Shown piece after piece: positions 27,071-36,232 of a stretch of 64,000 nt of DNA (positions are counted from its first letter, which is position 1; every line of letters begins with the position of its first letter). The notes under the pieces were generated by a model, which was not told where the DNA came from, searched no databases, and saw only the letters and a program-made list of their open reading frames with translations. Position numbers and translations under genes: made by a program. Source of the DNA: Paenibacillus hemerocallicola (GTDB lineage Bacteria; Bacillota; Bacilli; Paenibacillales; NBRC-103111); the NCBI RefSeq assembly GCF_006265175.1, contig NZ_VDCQ01000010.1, positions 113,457 through 177,456 of the forward strand, in the 5' to 3' direction.

Positions 27071-27226
27071 ACTGACACCCTCTTTCCGCGTTATGCCCGG
27101 GCCGGATTTCAATGTCCGAGCCGGCCTTTGGAACATGTGCTTGGTTCGATATTCCAAGCGCATGGAAAAAAGCAGCTGCCGCAAAGGCAACCGCTTCCGG
27201 TGCGATATTTGTGCGGATGGCGTGCT

Positions 27227-27496
27227 TCAATCGTCTTCCTCTTGGGCTTTTATCAGTTCCTTTTGTGCTTTTTCCGCTTTCTTCCTCGCTTCTTTTTCCG
27301 TCTTCCTCTTCTCTTTATCCGTTTTCTTTTGTGCTTTTTCCAGTTCTTCTTGCGCTTTTTCCGCCTTTTTTCTTTCTTCCTTAGCCGCTTTCCTTGACTC
27401 TTTCTCCGCTTCCTCTTGTTCTTTTTCCAGCTCTTCTTGTGCTTTCTCCCGTACTTTTTGCTCTTCTTCAGCTTGCTTTCCGGCATCCTTATTCAC
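27227..27496 (-). CDS. Small, highly charged coiled-coil protein
   Basis: Protein of 89 residues made almost only of Lys, Glu, Ala, Arg and Gln. It has imperfect internal repeats of KAEKAQEELEKAQKK type, with units near residues 17-31, 43-57 and 71-85, and should form one long helix or coiled coil. GTG start with AAAGGAGGG about 11 bases upstream. Base composition is strongly biased (purine-rich coding strand), which leaves other frames open too; the frame chosen is the one with a ribosome site and a heptad-compatible pattern. Function unknown; possibly a structural filament or spacer. Confidence 0.65.
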   Translation of the reverse strand: MNKDAGKQAEEEQKVREKAQEELEKEQEEAEKESRKAAKEERKKAEKAQEELEKAQKKTDKEKRKTEKEARKKAEKAQKELIKAQEEDD

Positions 27497-27661
27497 TTCT
27501 ATATTGACCCTCCTTTACGATTTCTCTATATGAAATGCAAAAAATACGAGCCATGACTCGGACAAATGCAGCAGTATAAATCGACCATTTTTAGATTATA
27601 AGTTTCCCCGCTCTCTCCGTGCAGGAAATGTACATTTTTTATAAAGTAAGCATTCATCCAT

Positions 27662-27688
27662 ACGCATATAGAAGACATGCATACCATA
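27662..27688 (+). promoter_or_regulatory. Candidate sigma-K-type sporulation promoter
   Basis: AC at 27662-27663, 16 bases, then CATACCATA at 27680-27688, an exact match to the AC-N16-CATAnnnTA pattern known for mother-cell sigma-K promoters of Bacillus. Transcription would start near 27695, about 34 bases before the beta-propeller-like gene. Short consensus, so chance matches are possible. Confidence 0.4.
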
Positions 27689-27728
27689 ACAAGTACGAAG
27701 CGGTTGGACTTTGAAGAGAGGTGCTTTT

Positions 27729-28616
27729 ATGCTGCTCCACGGGCTGGAGAAGGATCCTGTTTTTCGACATCTCGATACGCGGCTTCTGGTTAGCTGTCCG
27801 TCCAATGAACCGGATGAAGGGGGACTCTATTTACTTGATTTTAAACATAATGGCTTGAAGAAGCTGTATACGGGCGGTTGTATGGGTATAACACGGGTCA
27901 ACGATCGATTCATCGTCGCAACCGACGCCAATCAGATTGTTGTTTTGGATGAGCGGTTCCAATTGGTTTCAAAATCGGAACAAGGCAAACTGGACTTTCA
28001 CGGCGTAGCGAAATTCAACGAAAAAATCGTTCTGATCGCGGAAACGGCGATAGACGCGATCGGTTGCTACGAGGTCGACACGTTCACGCGGATCGGGGAA
28101 ATTCGATTCCATCCGGATAACAAAGATATGCATCATATCAACGACATCTGGTTGGAAGAGAGCACCTTGTACGTTTCGATGTTTTCTCCCTTTGACGAAT
28201 GGTATAAAGACCCGCTAAAAAGAACGGGTGCGATTGGCGCGATCGACCTGACCCGGTTCGCCCCGGACGGCAATCTCGACGTTAATCCGTCGGATCATGT
28301 CGTTGTCGGGGAATTGCACATGCCGCATACCGTTATGATGCATAAAAACCAATTGGCTTATTGCGACTCCATGTCGTTTCGTGTCATTGTCGGGAAGCAG
28401 ACGGCGATACAAGCGGCGGGCTTCACGCGCGGACTTGCCCTAACGGACAATACGATATTTTTCGGCCAGAGCAGGATGAGGCATGTTCTGCGGATACCTC
28501 ATCAGTTTTCAAACTGCTGTTTGGACGGCGGAATCTATGTATACAATCCCGAATTCAAAATATCCCGCTTTGTACCGCTTCCGGAGCAGCAAGTATACCA
28601 GATTGTTATGGTTTGA
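27729..28616 (+). CDS. Beta-propeller-like protein (DUF4915/TIGR03032 type)
   Basis: Protein of 295 residues, no signal peptide. It shows repeated short beta-strand units (RLLVSCPSNEPDEGGLYLLD, RFIVATDANQIVVLD, KIVLIAETAIDAIGCYEVD) as in a WD-like or NHL-like propeller, and the motif HINDIWLEESTLYVSMFS typical of the DUF4915 group. Several late residues (RVIVGKQTAIQAAGFTRGLA, FGQSRMR) are also like that group. ATG start with a GAGAGGTG site; an upstream in-frame start at 27711 is less likely. Biological role unknown, but such proteins are often neighbours of glycosyltransferases. Confidence 0.7.
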   Translation: MLLHGLEKDPVFRHLDTRLLVSCPSNEPDEGGLYLLDFKHNGLKKLYTGGCMGITRVNDRFIVATDANQIVVLDERFQLVSKSEQGKLDFHGVAKFNEKIVLIAETAIDAIGCYEVDTFTRIGEIRFHPDNKDMHHINDIWLEESTLYVSMFSPFDEWYKDPLKRTGAIGAIDLTRFAPDGNLDVNPSDHVVVGELHMPHTVMMHKNQLAYCDSMSFRVIVGKQTAIQAAGFTRGLALTDNTIFFGQSRMRHVLRIPHQFSNCCLDGGIYVYNPEFKISRFVPLPEQQVYQIVMV

Positions 28617-28666
28617 ACGCAAATAGACACTTGCACTTGTCAGCTTGATTGATATATTCACCTAAC

Positions 28667-28693
28667 ACGGGCACGCTTGTTCAGCATAAATTG
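28667..28693 (+). promoter_or_regulatory. Candidate sigma-K-type sporulation promoter
   Basis: AC at 28667-28668, 16 bases, then CATAAATTG at 28685-28693 (one base off CATAnnnTA). The spacing is identical to the candidate at 27662. The predicted transcript would start about 28 bases before the TPR gene at 28728. Confidence 0.35.
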
Positions 28694-28727
28694 TTACATG
28701 GCGTTATGTATCAGGAGGTTGATGCTC

Positions 28728-29249
28728 ATGTCAAAAGATACGGCGCATTCGACACAGTTCGAGGAAGCCAAAAAGCTCTTTAAAAAGGGAATTGACGGAG
28801 ATAAGAGAGCGGTGAAAGCGGCATACGAAAAGTTCAATAAACTTCGTGCCGCCGACCCCCGCGACGCCCTTATCGAAGCCTATTACGGCAGCAGCCTGAC
28901 TCTGCTCGCGCGGGATGCGGTTCAGCCTTTGGATAAAGCGGAGAAAGCGCAAAACGGGCTGGATGCGCTCGATCGGGCCGTTTCTATGGATCCGAACCAG
29001 AAAAGAATCCGAATGCTGCGCGCGAACGTTTGCGTAAGGCTGCCGGAAGTTTATTTTCAAAGCTCGAATACGGCGATCAAGGACTTCACTTATTTGCTGG
29101 ACCGCTATCAGGAAGATTCCGATTATCTGTCCAAAAAGCAAGTTATTGAAATATTGCGGAATCTGGTCAAAGCCTACCAAACCGCGGGGAAACCGACCGA
29201 AGCGGCTGCCGCCTTGAAGCGTCTCGCCAAATTCGAAAGAAAAAAATGA
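28728..29249 (+). CDS. TPR-repeat protein
   Basis: Protein of 173 residues built of paired amphipathic helices with TPR-like spacing: AAYEKFNKLRAADPRDALIE, ALDRAVSMDPNQKRIRMLRA and KAYQTAGKPTEAAAALKRLA. The ATG at 28728 lies 9 bases after GGAGG, so upstream in-frame starts at 28677 and 28722 are rejected. It is a paralogue of the protein at 29523 (shared EAYYGSxLTLLAR/DAYHGAVMNLIAR and DP-N-x-K-I-R blocks) and resembles the TPR part of the ligase at 32578. Probably a protein-interaction scaffold. Confidence 0.8.
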   Translation: MSKDTAHSTQFEEAKKLFKKGIDGDKRAVKAAYEKFNKLRAADPRDALIEAYYGSSLTLLARDAVQPLDKAEKAQNGLDALDRAVSMDPNQKRIRMLRANVCVRLPEVYFQSSNTAIKDFTYLLDRYQEDSDYLSKKQVIEILRNLVKAYQTAGKPTEAAAALKRLAKFERKK

Positions 29250-29286
29250 TGAAATAAAAAGAGGTGAAAGAGGGGCAGGATGCTCG

Positions 29287-29526
29287 ATGAGTAGGAGAAA
29301 TAAGCTTGATAAAGCGCTGCTTATTCTTGGTTATTTTGCAGCCACATTTATCCTTGTCATATCGGTCATGGGAATCTATCTGGCGATCCTCAAGCTGTTC
29401 AATAGCGGAAAGACGATAATGCTTTCGCAGGAGGAAACGGAATCGAAATTGATACCGGATCGTTCCGTCGTGCACATTTCCTGCGGAGCGGCAAAAAATA
29501 AAGAGAGAAAGGAAGAAATACATTGA
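29287..29526 (+). CDS. Small single-pass membrane protein
   Basis: Protein of 79 residues. A basic N-terminus (MSRRNKLDK) is followed by one hydrophobic helix at about residues 10-36, then a polar tail. The positive-inside rule puts the tail outside the membrane. It overlaps the following TPR gene by four bases and follows the first TPR gene by 37 bases, so it sits between two TPR paralogues in one operon and could anchor them. No known family recognised. Confidence 0.65.
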   Translation: MSRRNKLDKALLILGYFAATFILVISVMGIYLAILKLFNSGKTIMLSQEETESKLIPDRSVVHISCGAAKNKERKEEIH

Positions 29527-30275
29527 CGAGTCTATCCATAAAGAACGCCGCAGTTGCAACCGACAGCACATTCCAAGAGAAGCTTGACAAGGCGATCGAG
29601 CTGCATAAGGAAGGCAACGGAGGCAATATATCAGCCATCCAGGAAGCATACCGGCTGTTGGAACAGCTGCGCCATGACCATCCGGGGCACCCGCTTGCAG
29701 ACGCCTACCATGGCGCGGTAATGAATTTAATCGCACGGTACAGCACGAAGACGTTCGAAAGGTTGAAATATTCGAACCGCGGACTGAAACTGCTCGACGA
29801 AGCGGTCGCCGCCGATCCGAATAACCCCAAAATTCGTTTGCTTCGCGGGAAGGTAGCTTACGCGGTGCCGGAGAAACATTTCCACCGGACGGCTACGGCG
29901 ATAGAAGACTATAAATTCCTCATCGATCACAGTATGCGCGAGAATGGCGCTTTAACGGAAGGAGATTCGAAGCTGGTCTACGAGCTCGGCGAGGCGTACT
30001 ACCGGATCGGACGGAACCAGGACGCGGCCAACTGCTGGAGAAAGTTGGAGAACGATCCCGAATACGGACAAACCGCCAAACAAAAGCTTCAATCCGTAGC
30101 AGGCAGACCGGCGGTTGAAGAGGTACAATCCGACGGCCTCGGAATGTCCGACTTCATGGGAGTCATTGCTCTCGCCACCGGGAAGGCGCTCCTGAAATGG
30201 GTCAAGCACGAGGAGAAGAAAGCCCGTAAAAAACGCAAGAAAAAGGAACGCAGACGCCGCAAGCGCAAGCACTGA
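29523..30275 (+). CDS. TPR-repeat protein with Lys/Arg-rich tail
   Basis: Protein of 250 residues from a TTG that overlaps the stop of the membrane protein gene. Residues 20-180 repeat the TPR layout of the protein at 28728 (RLLEQLRHDHPGHPLADAYH, LLDEAVAADPNNPKIRLLR, YELGEAYYRIGRNQDAANCW). After about residue 200 comes a short hydrophobic stretch (FMGVIALATGKALLKWV), then about 25 residues that are nearly all Lys, Arg, Glu and His (KKARKKRKKKERRRRKRKH). The basic tail could bind anionic glycan, phospholipid or nucleic acid. Confidence 0.78.
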   Translation: MTSLSIKNAAVATDSTFQEKLDKAIELHKEGNGGNISAIQEAYRLLEQLRHDHPGHPLADAYHGAVMNLIARYSTKTFERLKYSNRGLKLLDEAVAADPNNPKIRLLRGKVAYAVPEKHFHRTATAIEDYKFLIDHSMRENGALTEGDSKLVYELGEAYYRIGRNQDAANCWRKLENDPEYGQTAKQKLQSVAGRPAVEEVQSDGLGMSDFMGVIALATGKALLKWVKHEEKKARKKRKKKERRRRKRKH

Positions 30276-30303
30276 GGAATAGGCCCTGAAGGGAGGTGAA
30301 TGC

Positions 30304-30678
30304 ATGTCCAAATTTTTGAAAACGTTGATTAAAACGGTAAAGAAAGAGTCCAATGGTTTCGCCGAAAAGTTCGTGGTTGCAGCTAGAGGCGGAGCCGAAA
30401 TAACAGCCCAACAAATTTTGGAAGCTGCTTCCAAGCAAAATCAGCCTTCCGACGTTATACTCGGAAAAGTCATCGATGCTGTGAAAGCCGGCCTTGCTCA
30501 GACAGGTCAGCAAATGATGACCGCGGGAGTCGATCTTGTTAAAGGAGTCAGCTCACAGGAAGATTCGTCTACGCCTTCCAAGTCATCCAAATCGTCCGAT
30601 TCGATAAATAACGAACTGATGTCGGCGGAAATCGATCTCTCTAACGGAGCCGGCCCGCATGACGATACGTCCAAGTAG
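30304..30678 (+). CDS. Small protein of unknown function
   Basis: Protein of 124 residues, ATG start with GGGAGGTGAATGC. N-terminal half is predicted helical and mostly basic (MSKFLKTLIKTVKKESNG, AGLAQTGQQMMTAGVDLVKG). The C-terminal 40 residues are Ser/Asp-rich and look disordered (SSTPSKSSKSSDS). It is the last gene of the plus-strand operon 27729-30678 and is followed by a strong terminator. No family recognised. Confidence 0.65.
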   Translation: MSKFLKTLIKTVKKESNGFAEKFVVAARGGAEITAQQILEAASKQNQPSDVILGKVIDAVKAGLAQTGQQMMTAGVDLVKGVSSQEDSSTPSKSSKSSDSINNELMSAEIDLSNGAGPHDDTSK

Positions 30679-30710
30679 TCCGATTCCAAGACATGATTCA
30701 TGCGGCAAGC

Positions 30711-30750
30711 GCGAAAAGACCCTAAGCCGATAAGCTTAGGGTCTTTTCGC
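30711..30750 (+). terminator. Strong terminator of the TPR operon
   Basis: A perfect 17-bp inverted repeat (GCGAAAAGACCCTAAGC and its complement) around CGATAA. The stem contains A and T runs on both sides, so it can work in either direction. Confidence 0.85.
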
Positions 30751-30803
30751 GTTATATTCGATAGCCGGCTGACGATTTTCATAACGGCGCCTTTCCGACA
30801 AAA

Positions 30804-30832
30804 ATACCTGCGCCGCATTCAAGCGCAGGTAT
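30804..30832 (-). terminator. Terminator of the aromatic-acid operon
   Basis: ATACCTGCGC pairs with GCGCAGGTAT around a 9-base loop, and on the minus strand the stem is followed by TTTTTGT. It lies 30 bases past the stop of the chorismate-lyase-like gene. Confidence 0.8.
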
Positions 30833-30861
30833 CCATGTGCCGCCATTCGATTATCGGCAGC

Positions 30862-31458
30862 TCAACTATATGGATTCAACCGGTGACGGATCATTTGCGG
30901 ATTGAAATATTCAATCATGTGTATCCCTGGAACGGTATCGAAATAAATGCGGTACTGTTTGTATGGCACCATCGCGTTTGCCCGAGAAAAATGCAGCTTG
31001 AACGGATTATGAAACAAATCGACCGACTCCGGTTCGCTTCTCCAGCCGTAACCGGTCAGCTTGCGCGAAGTTTGCAAACCGAGCTTGCTGATCGTCTTGC
31101 CAATTCCCTCCTGCTTGGCGGCCAGCGCCTCGAACATCGGAGCAGGCACATATTTCGAGCAGACGAGCGCAATATTGTGCGATACAACGATATTGTTTTT
31201 CTCGCTGATCAGGATCGATTCTCTTCTGTAATAAGGAGCTCCGGAGATTTCACCGGACTTTTCGAGATCCCCATCCTCGATCTGCTCCTGCGCAATAACG
31301 CGGACCGACATTTTATCGTCCATCAGCGTTTCGAGCGTATCAGTCGTCCTCCCGTCGGTCCTTAACAATAGTTCGAACAACAGCTTCTCCAAAAAATCGA
31401 CTACCGTTCTCTCATGGTGCGCATCCATGCCCTTAAACTTTGCCCCCGTCATGAACAC
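30862..31458 (-). CDS. Chorismate lyase-like protein (DUF98 / 4-hydroxybenzoate synthase family)
   Basis: Protein of 198 residues related to the UbiC-like chorismate-pyruvate lyases, which cut chorismate to 4-hydroxybenzoate and pyruvate. Supporting features are MSVRVIAQEQIEDGD, the YYRRESILIS strand with the active-site-type Arg pair, ISHN/VVSHNIALV, VPAPMFEALAAKQEGIGKTI and a final YRIYF-x-x-VPGIHMIEYF strand. Assignment rests on this pattern, not on an alignment. It is the last gene of an operon whose other members make chorismate precursors and activate carboxylic acids, which fits an aromatic acid being made and used here. Confidence 0.7.
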   Translation of the reverse strand: MFMTGAKFKGMDAHHERTVVDFLEKLLFELLLRTDGRTTDTLETLMDDKMSVRVIAQEQIEDGDLEKSGEISGAPYYRRESILISEKNNIVVSHNIALVCSKYVPAPMFEALAAKQEGIGKTISKLGLQTSRKLTGYGWRSEPESVDLFHNPFKLHFSRANAMVPYKQYRIYFDTVPGIHMIEYFNPQMIRHRLNPYS

Positions 31459-31501
31459 CCCTCCCCTCCATTACCGTTCGGGAAGCAGCATGATCTCTCC
31501 G

Positions 31502-32581
31502 CTACATCTTGCCTCTATACAAGCCGGACCCGTACAGACCGCTCCAGAACGCGTAGAACTGGTCGATATTGATTTGCTGAGCGGCATCGGAGAGCGCAGC
31601 CTGCGGATCCGGATGCGTTTCGACCATGACGCCATCCGCGCCGGCGGCGAGCGCCGCTTTCGCGCAAGGCAGCAAAATGTCTTTGCGGCCGGTCGAGTGG
31701 CTCACGTCAACGAGTACGGGCAAATGGGTTTCCTGCTTTAAGAGCGGAACTGCGGATATATCGAGCGTATTGCGGGTCCATTTCTCATAAGTGCGAATAC
31801 CGCGTTCGATCAGCATCACTTGTTCGTTTCCTTCGGACATGATGTATTCCGCCGCCAGAACGAACTCGTCGAGGGTAGCGGCGATGCCGCGCTTGAGCAG
31901 CACAGGCATGTTCGTCTGTCCGGCCGCCTTTAACAAATCGAAGTTTTGCATGTTCCGGGCACCGATCTGGATAATATCGATATACTGGGCTGCGGCCTCC
32001 ATCTGGGACGGGGTCATGATTTCGCTGATCGTAACCATATCGAATTCGTCCGCCACTTCCTTCAACATTTTCAAACCCTCCAAGCCAAGTCCCTGAAAGT
32101 CATACGGCGACGTTCTCGGCTTGAACGCGCCCCCGCGCAAGATGCCCGCGCCGACGCTTTTCATCGCCGCAGCCACTGCTCTCATCTGTTCCAGGGACTC
32201 GACGGAGCAAGGACCGGCAATCAGGACGTGCGCGCTTCCGCCGATTATGGCATCCTTCACGCGGATGATCGTATCCTCGCTTTTCGTTTGGCGGCTTACG
32301 AGCAGTTTGCGCTGCCCTCCGGCCTGCTGCCGGTCTTGGGAGAGCGCGAATATGGCTTTAAACAACTGTTCCAATGCCGCATGGTCGACAGGCCCGGGAT
32401 TTCGCTTCGCCAGCCCGTCAATCTTCTGCTTCTCCTGCGACGGATCGTATTTGGGCAAGCCGAGGGATTCCATCAATTGGCCGATAGCCCCGGCAATACG
32501 CACTCGTTCATAGAGGAGCACCAGCAGTTGTTGATCGACGGCATCCAATTGATTTTGCAGCTGTTCCACATGCTCATTCAC
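31502..32581 (-). CDS. Chorismate mutase / 3-deoxy-7-phosphoheptulonate synthase
   Basis: First enzyme of the shikimate pathway. The 359-residue product has an N-terminal AroQ-type chorismate mutase domain (about 1-90: [23 protein letters not shown]) and a C-terminal type I-beta DAHP synthase domain (about 105-359: [41 protein letters not shown]). In Bacillus homologues the mutase domain mainly gives feedback control. It shares a four-base overlap with the ligase-TPR gene, so this copy is dedicated to the operon and not a lone housekeeping gene. Confidence 0.92.
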   Translation of the reverse strand: MNEHVEQLQNQLDAVDQQLLVLLYERVRIAGAIGQLMESLGLPKYDPSQEKQKIDGLAKRNPGPVDHAALEQLFKAIFALSQDRQQAGGQRKLLVSRQTKSEDTIIRVKDAIIGGSAHVLIAGPCSVESLEQMRAVAAAMKSVGAGILRGGAFKPRTSPYDFQGLGLEGLKMLKEVADEFDMVTISEIMTPSQMEAAAQYIDIIQIGARNMQNFDLLKAAGQTNMPVLLKRGIAATLDEFVLAAEYIMSEGNEQVMLIERGIRTYEKWTRNTLDISAVPLLKQETHLPVLVDVSHSTGRKDILLPCAKAALAAGADGVMVETHPDPQAALSDAAQQINIDQFYAFWSGLYGSGLYRGKM

Positions 32582-34383
32582 GCGCGCTTCCCCCCTTTTC
32601 CTTCACTCGCTCCACCTATTACCTTGTTATTTGCTTGCTGCATCAATTGCGCCGCTCTTTTATTTTGCGGCTCGCGAGTGAGCACCTTCTCAAGCGTACC
32701 GATCGCTTTTTCAATCTGATCCGTTTTCATATAGCATTCGGCGAGCGATACCCATGCCTCGGCATCGTCCGTTCCTTTGTCGATACAGTACAGGAATTCA
32801 TCCAAAGCCGCTGCAGGATCTCCTCCGAGCATCCCCGGCGTATTTAACAGTCTGGCACCATTAATTCTTCTGGCAAGCGGTAGTGTCGGATCGATTTCGA
32901 AAGCGGCCTCGATTTCTCTTTTCAGCATCGGAAGGAGTTTGATTTTTTCGGTCATGCTCCAACCGTTTTCGATCAGACGTCCCAAAGCCGCAGCCAGCCA
33001 AGCATGCGCTTCCGCGCTGCAAGGATCCAGCGCCGCCGCCTCTTCGAACAATTCCCGCGACTGCTCGTACTTGCCGTTTCTAATCTTGTGAATTCCGCGC
33101 GTCAGCAAGTCTTTCAGCAATATGGATTTGCCCGCCTCGGAGGCGCCGATTTCCCGGCTGTGAATATAGACCGGTTTCTTCGCGGGTGCATTTTGCATGA
33201 GCTCCTCCCGGTTAAGCAACGCGCCGTCAGCCGCGATTTCCACGATGACCGGCACCTGTAACGCTTCCGACAACCGCGTTCGGACCTCTTCCTCCGACCA
33301 CTCGGTGCTGCGGTGCGAATCGAGAATGAAATGCAATCCGCTCTCTTGTTCGATCGCTTTCCAAGCATCGGGTGCGGGAGATAAGGCGTATACGGCTTCC
33401 TGAACGTCCTTGCCGTCCAACACAACCGTACCGATTCGGATTCTGTCTTTTAGCCGGCCGTAATGGATGAGCTTGTTTCCGGCACGGCCGCAAGCGCAAG
33501 AAGCCGGCTCGACAGCGATTACGTCTTCATTGAAATACCTCAGCAGCGGCGAAGCTTGGTGCGACAGCGTCGTGATCGCGGCGAACCCTCTCTCGCCCGG
33601 CGCGGCATAACCGGAGCCGTCTTCCTTGAACACCTCGACGAAAAAGTCTTGCTCCGCAATATGCATAACTCCATGCTCGCACATCGCCGCGATATTGGCG
33701 GTTTCGGTAGAGCCGTACAAATCGAATACCGGAACGCCCCATAGTCTCTCGATATGTTTCCTGCGAAGCTCGCCCATCACTTCGCCCGCCGCACAAATGG
33801 CCCGCAGGGCGGGAAAATGCGCTTTCGCATTGAAACCGAGCAGCCGCGCCGCTTCCGCGAGCAATTCCATCTCGCGCGGATGCCCGGCAATAACCGTAAC
33901 GCGAGTGCGCTGCATCAGCTCGAGTACTCTCGGATAGGGCGTTACGAGATTGCGTCCGCTGGCGGGTACGACGACAGAGCCGGCTTGACGTGCGGCATGC
34001 TGCATCAAGAACGCGGGAACCGACATCGCATACGGAAACCGGATCAGCACGATATCTTCCTCGTTCAAGCGAACGCCGCATTCTCCCATTTGTTTGCCGC
34101 CGGTTTCCAGATCGTCCTTCGTAAACCAAGAAGCGGACGGCTCCCCGGTTGTCCCGAATGATTCGTGGTATTGCGCCACATCTTTCATTTCGACGGCAAG
34201 ATGGCCGAAGGCGCCTGCCTTCCGCAAATCCGATTTCGTGGTGAGCGGCAGCGTTGAAAGGATTTGTTCGAGACTGGCCTCTGCAAGGTTATAATCCGCT
34301 AACTTTTGTTTATAGATAGGCGATCTCGTTATTCGAGCCAACAAATCCCTGATATTCCGCTCCTGCTCCTTTTTGTAGGACAT
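32578..34383 (-). CDS. PaaK-like adenylating enzyme fused to TPR domain
   Basis: Product of 601 residues. An N-terminal helix ([17 protein letters not shown]) leads to a phenylacetate-CoA-ligase-like adenylation domain: [19 protein letters not shown] (phosphate-binding loop, about residues 74-92), [19 protein letters not shown] (about 215) and [22 protein letters not shown]. From about residue 385 the protein continues as a TPR region ([41 protein letters not shown]). The ATG at 34383 has CGAGGAGGAGCG upstream. I know of no standard family with this fusion. It would activate an aromatic or other carboxylate as the acyl-AMP; CoA transfer is not shown. Confidence 0.85.
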   Translation of the reverse strand: MSYKKEQERNIRDLLARITRSPIYKQKLADYNLAEASLEQILSTLPLTTKSDLRKAGAFGHLAVEMKDVAQYHESFGTTGEPSASWFTKDDLETGGKQMGECGVRLNEEDIVLIRFPYAMSVPAFLMQHAARQAGSVVVPASGRNLVTPYPRVLELMQRTRVTVIAGHPREMELLAEAARLLGFNAKAHFPALRAICAAGEVMGELRRKHIERLWGVPVFDLYGSTETANIAAMCEHGVMHIAEQDFFVEVFKEDGSGYAAPGERGFAAITTLSHQASPLLRYFNEDVIAVEPASCACGRAGNKLIHYGRLKDRIRIGTVVLDGKDVQEAVYALSPAPDAWKAIEQESGLHFILDSHRSTEWSEEEVRTRLSEALQVPVIVEIAADGALLNREELMQNAPAKKPVYIHSREIGASEAGKSILLKDLLTRGIHKIRNGKYEQSRELFEEAAALDPCSAEAHAWLAAALGRLIENGWSMTEKIKLLPMLKREIEAAFEIDPTLPLARRINGARLLNTPGMLGGDPAAALDEFLYCIDKGTDDAEAWVSLAECYMKTDQIEKAIGTLEKVLTREPQNKRAAQLMQQANNKVIGGASEGKGGKRA

Positions 34384-34414
34384 GAAAACGCTCCTCCTCG
34401 ACTCGATCCTTCTT

Positions 34415-35761
34415 TCATCGAACAAAGACTCTGACGGCTTTGCCGAACGTGCGAGGCAAACGTGACTTGATGATGACATCGCACTCGATCCCGACGCGCT
34501 CCTGCATATAAGCGCGAACTTTCTTAGCCAGTTGTTCATCGGCAAGCGCGGTGCGAAACGGCTCTACTTCGATTGTCAAGCGGCCTTTCTCGAGGATGAA
34601 ATGATACCACATGCTTACTTCCGGAATTTCCAGCAGGAAGTTTTCCAGCAGGAACGGGGGGTAGTCGACGCCGTTCAAAGGCAGCATCGTCTCCATTCTG
34701 CCTCTGAGATGCAGGACATCCATCGTAATGCCGCAAGCGCATTTCGATTTGTGCAAATAGCCGATATCCCCGCTGCGGTAACGCACCATCGGCATGCCTT
34801 CGCGCAGCAGCGTAGTGACGACGATCTCGCCGGTTTTGCCGTACCCGAGAGGGGCGCCCGTGGCGGGATCGACGATTTCCGTTTTGACATGGCCTTCCAT
34901 AATGTGGTAGCCTTTATGTTCCTTGCATTCTACCGCTACTACGCCGCATTCGGTCGAACCGTAGAAGAACGTCACTTCGCAGCCCCACCATTTCTCCAGC
35001 CGTTCGCGGAACGTGTAGGAGCATCCTTCCCCGGTCAGCACGATTCTGCGCAAACGGATATCTACCCCCGGCCGAATGCCGAACCGTTCGCTTTCTTCCG
35101 CCAGCAGCGCCGCGTAAGAAGGCGTAGTGACAAGCACGGTCGCTTGAAACTCCTTCATCAGCTCCAGCGACTTGTCTACGGGGGCCATATATCCGCCCTT
35201 GCCGAGGGAAAGAGTGGCGGTTCCGAATGCAAATTGAAACAATCGCTGAAATCCGAGGCCGGGAAGCGCGAATTCGTACGGAAGCGCGATGGCGGCGATA
35301 TCGCTGTCCGACTCCTGGAACAGCTCCAAATATTTGGGGAGCAAATCGTACACGTATTGATCGGCCAGCGTGTAAGACGTATAGATCGGTTTTCCGGAAG
35401 TGCCGCTGGTCAGGTGAACTTGGCCGATCTCCTTCGGCTCGACGCATAACAGCTTCATCTTATCTCCGCGAATGACGTCTTTTTTCAAGAGCGGCACGGA
35501 AGGCAGCTGCTCCAAACTATCGATTTCCGGCTGCTTGAAGCCGGCTTCTTCCATTTTGGCCCGGTAATACTCGTTATGGTGCCAAACGTGCTGCAGAGTC
35601 AAATTGATAGCCTTCAACTGGTATTGTTCGCGTCTTTCGCGCGGCAGCTTTTCAATCGTTACACCTTCATCGTCCAACTGGCTGAAAAAAGATTTCAGCT
35701 GTTCCAAATGAGACGTATGTTCATCGACCGAGACCGTCATTTTATGCGATTGGGTTTTCAT
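34415..35761 (-). CDS. PaaK-like phenylacetate-CoA ligase family protein
   Basis: Acyl-adenylate enzyme of 448 residues. Diagnostic segments are VWHHNEYYRAKMEEAGF (PaaK-type N-terminus), QVHLTSGTSGKPIYTSYT, FFYGSTECGVVAVECKEHKG, GEIVVTTLLREGMPMVRYRSGD and a C-terminal GRMETMLPLNGVDYPP. The ATG at 35761 has GGAGGGCGCGC upstream. Its partner gene at 32578 lies 31 bases downstream. PaaK proteins activate aromatic acids such as phenylacetate; here 4-hydroxybenzoate is a natural candidate because a chorismate lyase is encoded in the operon. Confidence 0.88.
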   Translation of the reverse strand: MKTQSHKMTVSVDEHTSHLEQLKSFFSQLDDEGVTIEKLPRERREQYQLKAINLTLQHVWHHNEYYRAKMEEAGFKQPEIDSLEQLPSVPLLKKDVIRGDKMKLLCVEPKEIGQVHLTSGTSGKPIYTSYTLADQYVYDLLPKYLELFQESDSDIAAIALPYEFALPGLGFQRLFQFAFGTATLSLGKGGYMAPVDKSLELMKEFQATVLVTTPSYAALLAEESERFGIRPGVDIRLRRIVLTGEGCSYTFRERLEKWWGCEVTFFYGSTECGVVAVECKEHKGYHIMEGHVKTEIVDPATGAPLGYGKTGEIVVTTLLREGMPMVRYRSGDIGYLHKSKCACGITMDVLHLRGRMETMLPLNGVDYPPFLLENFLLEIPEVSMWYHFILEKGRLTIEVEPFRTALADEQLAKKVRAYMQERVGIECDVIIKSRLPRTFGKAVRVFVR

Positions 35762-35992
35762 GCGCGCCCTCCTGTTCATGTGACGAAAACTGTGGCTGCT
35801 GCGGACCCCGGAATCCGCTTTGCCGAGCGCCAAACGGCACTCGGCTGCTATAAGTTTTCTTACTCAACGCAATGGTAATGGATTTCAGAACGGTTAACAA
35901 TCAACAGAGGCCTACTAGGAACAAAATTGGTATAAACATGCATGCCCGATATAGCCTGGCGATTGGTCTGCTCCGCCGCTATACGGGCGAAT

Positions 35993-36232
35993 CTATTCTT
36001 GTGCATCGCTATTGCGCGGGCCGTACAGCTCGTCGTCTTCCTGGTTGTCCCGGATCGTTTTCTGCAGGACGAACGCGGATATCGTGAGATAAAGCGCGGC
36101 GACGGCGTAATAGCCTTTTTCCGATAGAGGCTCCTCAAGCGTGTAGATGCCGATGAACATAGCCAGAAACGCACTAGCGAACGAAGTCCAAGCCATAAAC
36201 GAAAATGCCGCCGTATTTCTTCTCATTATCAT
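35993..36232 (-). CDS. YiaA/YiaB-like two-helix membrane protein
   Basis: Protein of 79 residues with two hydrophobic helices (about 8-30 and 38-60) joined by LEEPLSEKGYY, then the conserved LQKTIRDNQED end, as in the YiaA/B two-helix family. The ATG at 36232 lies 6 bases after AAGAGGTG. Stands alone, 231 bases from the ligase start on the same strand. Function of the family is not known. Confidence 0.7.
   Translation of the reverse strand: MIMRRNTAAFSFMAWTSFASAFLAMFIGIYTLEEPLSEKGYYAVAALYLTISAFVLQKTIRDNQEDDELYGPRNSDAQE

Noticed and set aside
27253-27486. 77-codon frame made nearly all of Lys and Arg
   Set aside because: Frame-shifted reading of the purine-rich coiled-coil gene; no ribosome site of its own.
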